From contig JADIMG010000002.1 in assembly GCA_017694875.1 (NCBI GenBank), positions 1 through 44,798 on the forward strand: 44,798 nucleotides of DNA, written 5' to 3'. This DNA is from Candidatus Gallipaludibacter merdavium (GTDB taxonomy: Bacteria > Bacteroidota > Bacteroidia > Bacteroidales > Paludibacteraceae). The first letter of the stretch is position 1; the number at the start of each line of letters is the position of its first letter. Positions 44,371-44,798 of the stretch are shown here, one piece after another. The position numbers were made by a program, and so were the translations under genes. Under the pieces are notes generated by a model. That model was not told where the DNA came from. It made no database searches and saw only the letters and a list, made by a program, of their open reading frames with translations.

Positions 44371-44404
44371 GGGAGCCCTCCGGACAATGTTCCGGAAGGC
44401 TCCC
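44371..44404 (-). terminator. Terminator of the rRNA operon
   Basis: A 14-base GC-rich stem (44371-44384 with 44391-44404, core GGGAGCC...GGCTCCC, one mismatch) just beyond the 5S gene on the minus strand, followed there by TTGCTTTTTATT. Confidence 0.82.
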
Positions 44405-44405
44405 G

Positions 44406-44516
<111 letters not shown>

Positions 44517-44574
44517 ATAAGGTGACATTATTGGAAAGAGAAAACTCTGCGGAAAAACCGTCTGTAGTACTCGA

Positions 44575-44798
<224 letters not shown>

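Overview
The window looks like a chromosomal segment of an anaerobic Bacteroidota, most likely order Bacteroidales (Bacteroides/Prevotella relatives). The evidence is: many upstream regions carry the Bacteroidota promoter form TTTG-N19-TAnnTTTG; most genes lack a strong Shine-Dalgarno; and the gene content is typical (Na+-NQR, a SusA-like neopullulanase, a DUF5683 protein, parAB beside a LysM lytic transglycosylase, thioredoxin-type arsC). I cannot name the genus from sequence alone. Nothing shows a phage, integrase, insertion sequence, CRISPR array or tRNA.

Layout. 1-2.7 kb (minus): the 5' part of a glycosyltransferase that runs off the left edge, a ribF with an added N-terminal domain, and pssA. 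3.1-9.8 kb (plus): a complete nqrABCDEF operon (Na+-pumping NADH:quinone oxidoreductase), with a rubredoxin-like domain fused to NqrC and a small unknown lipoprotein gene between nqrD and nqrE. 9.8-12.1 kb: a UDG-fold DNA glycosylase and a convergent POT peptide transporter. 12.3-17.5 kb (plus): an exported metallo-beta-lactamase/deacetylase-like fusion, then an extended SDR with a C-terminal Cys/His ribbon, a steroid 5-alpha-reductase-like membrane protein and a glycerate kinase. 17.5-23.1 kb (minus): a lipid/diacylglycerol kinase, metK, and a Wzc-like/Wza-like pair for polysaccharide export. 23.5-26.8 kb (plus): an M20 dipeptidase and a SusA-like GH13 enzyme. 26.9-28.8 kb (minus): a lipoprotein and a dihydrolipoyl dehydrogenase. 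29.0-32.2 kb (plus): an acyltransferase, coaD and an S41 protease.

32.3-35.1 kb (minus) is an arsenic-resistance-type operon: a CcdA/ArsG-like membrane protein, a small thioredoxin, an ArsP-like permease and arsC. It has a good promoter, but both membrane-protein genes are broken, one by an in-frame TAG and one by a frameshift, and ArsC carries a Cys-rich tail. 35.3-41.4 kb (minus) is a tightly packed run: GT9 heptosyltransferase-like gene, parA, parB, DUF5683, MltD-like transglycosylase, MerR regulator and alkaline phosphatase. 41.7-44.3 kb (plus) holds an AmpG-like transporter and rarA. The right edge has 5S rRNA and the 3' end of 23S rRNA on the minus strand, convergent with rarA.

Together this is mostly housekeeping: sodium-motive respiration, cofactor synthesis (FAD, CoA, SAM), phospholipid and envelope assembly, chromosome segregation and starch/peptide use. 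The most unusual points are the rubredoxin-NqrC fusion, the lipoprotein inside the nqr operon, the YjbR-like/RibF fusion, the SDR-ribbon plus 5-alpha-reductase pair, and the recently broken ars operon.
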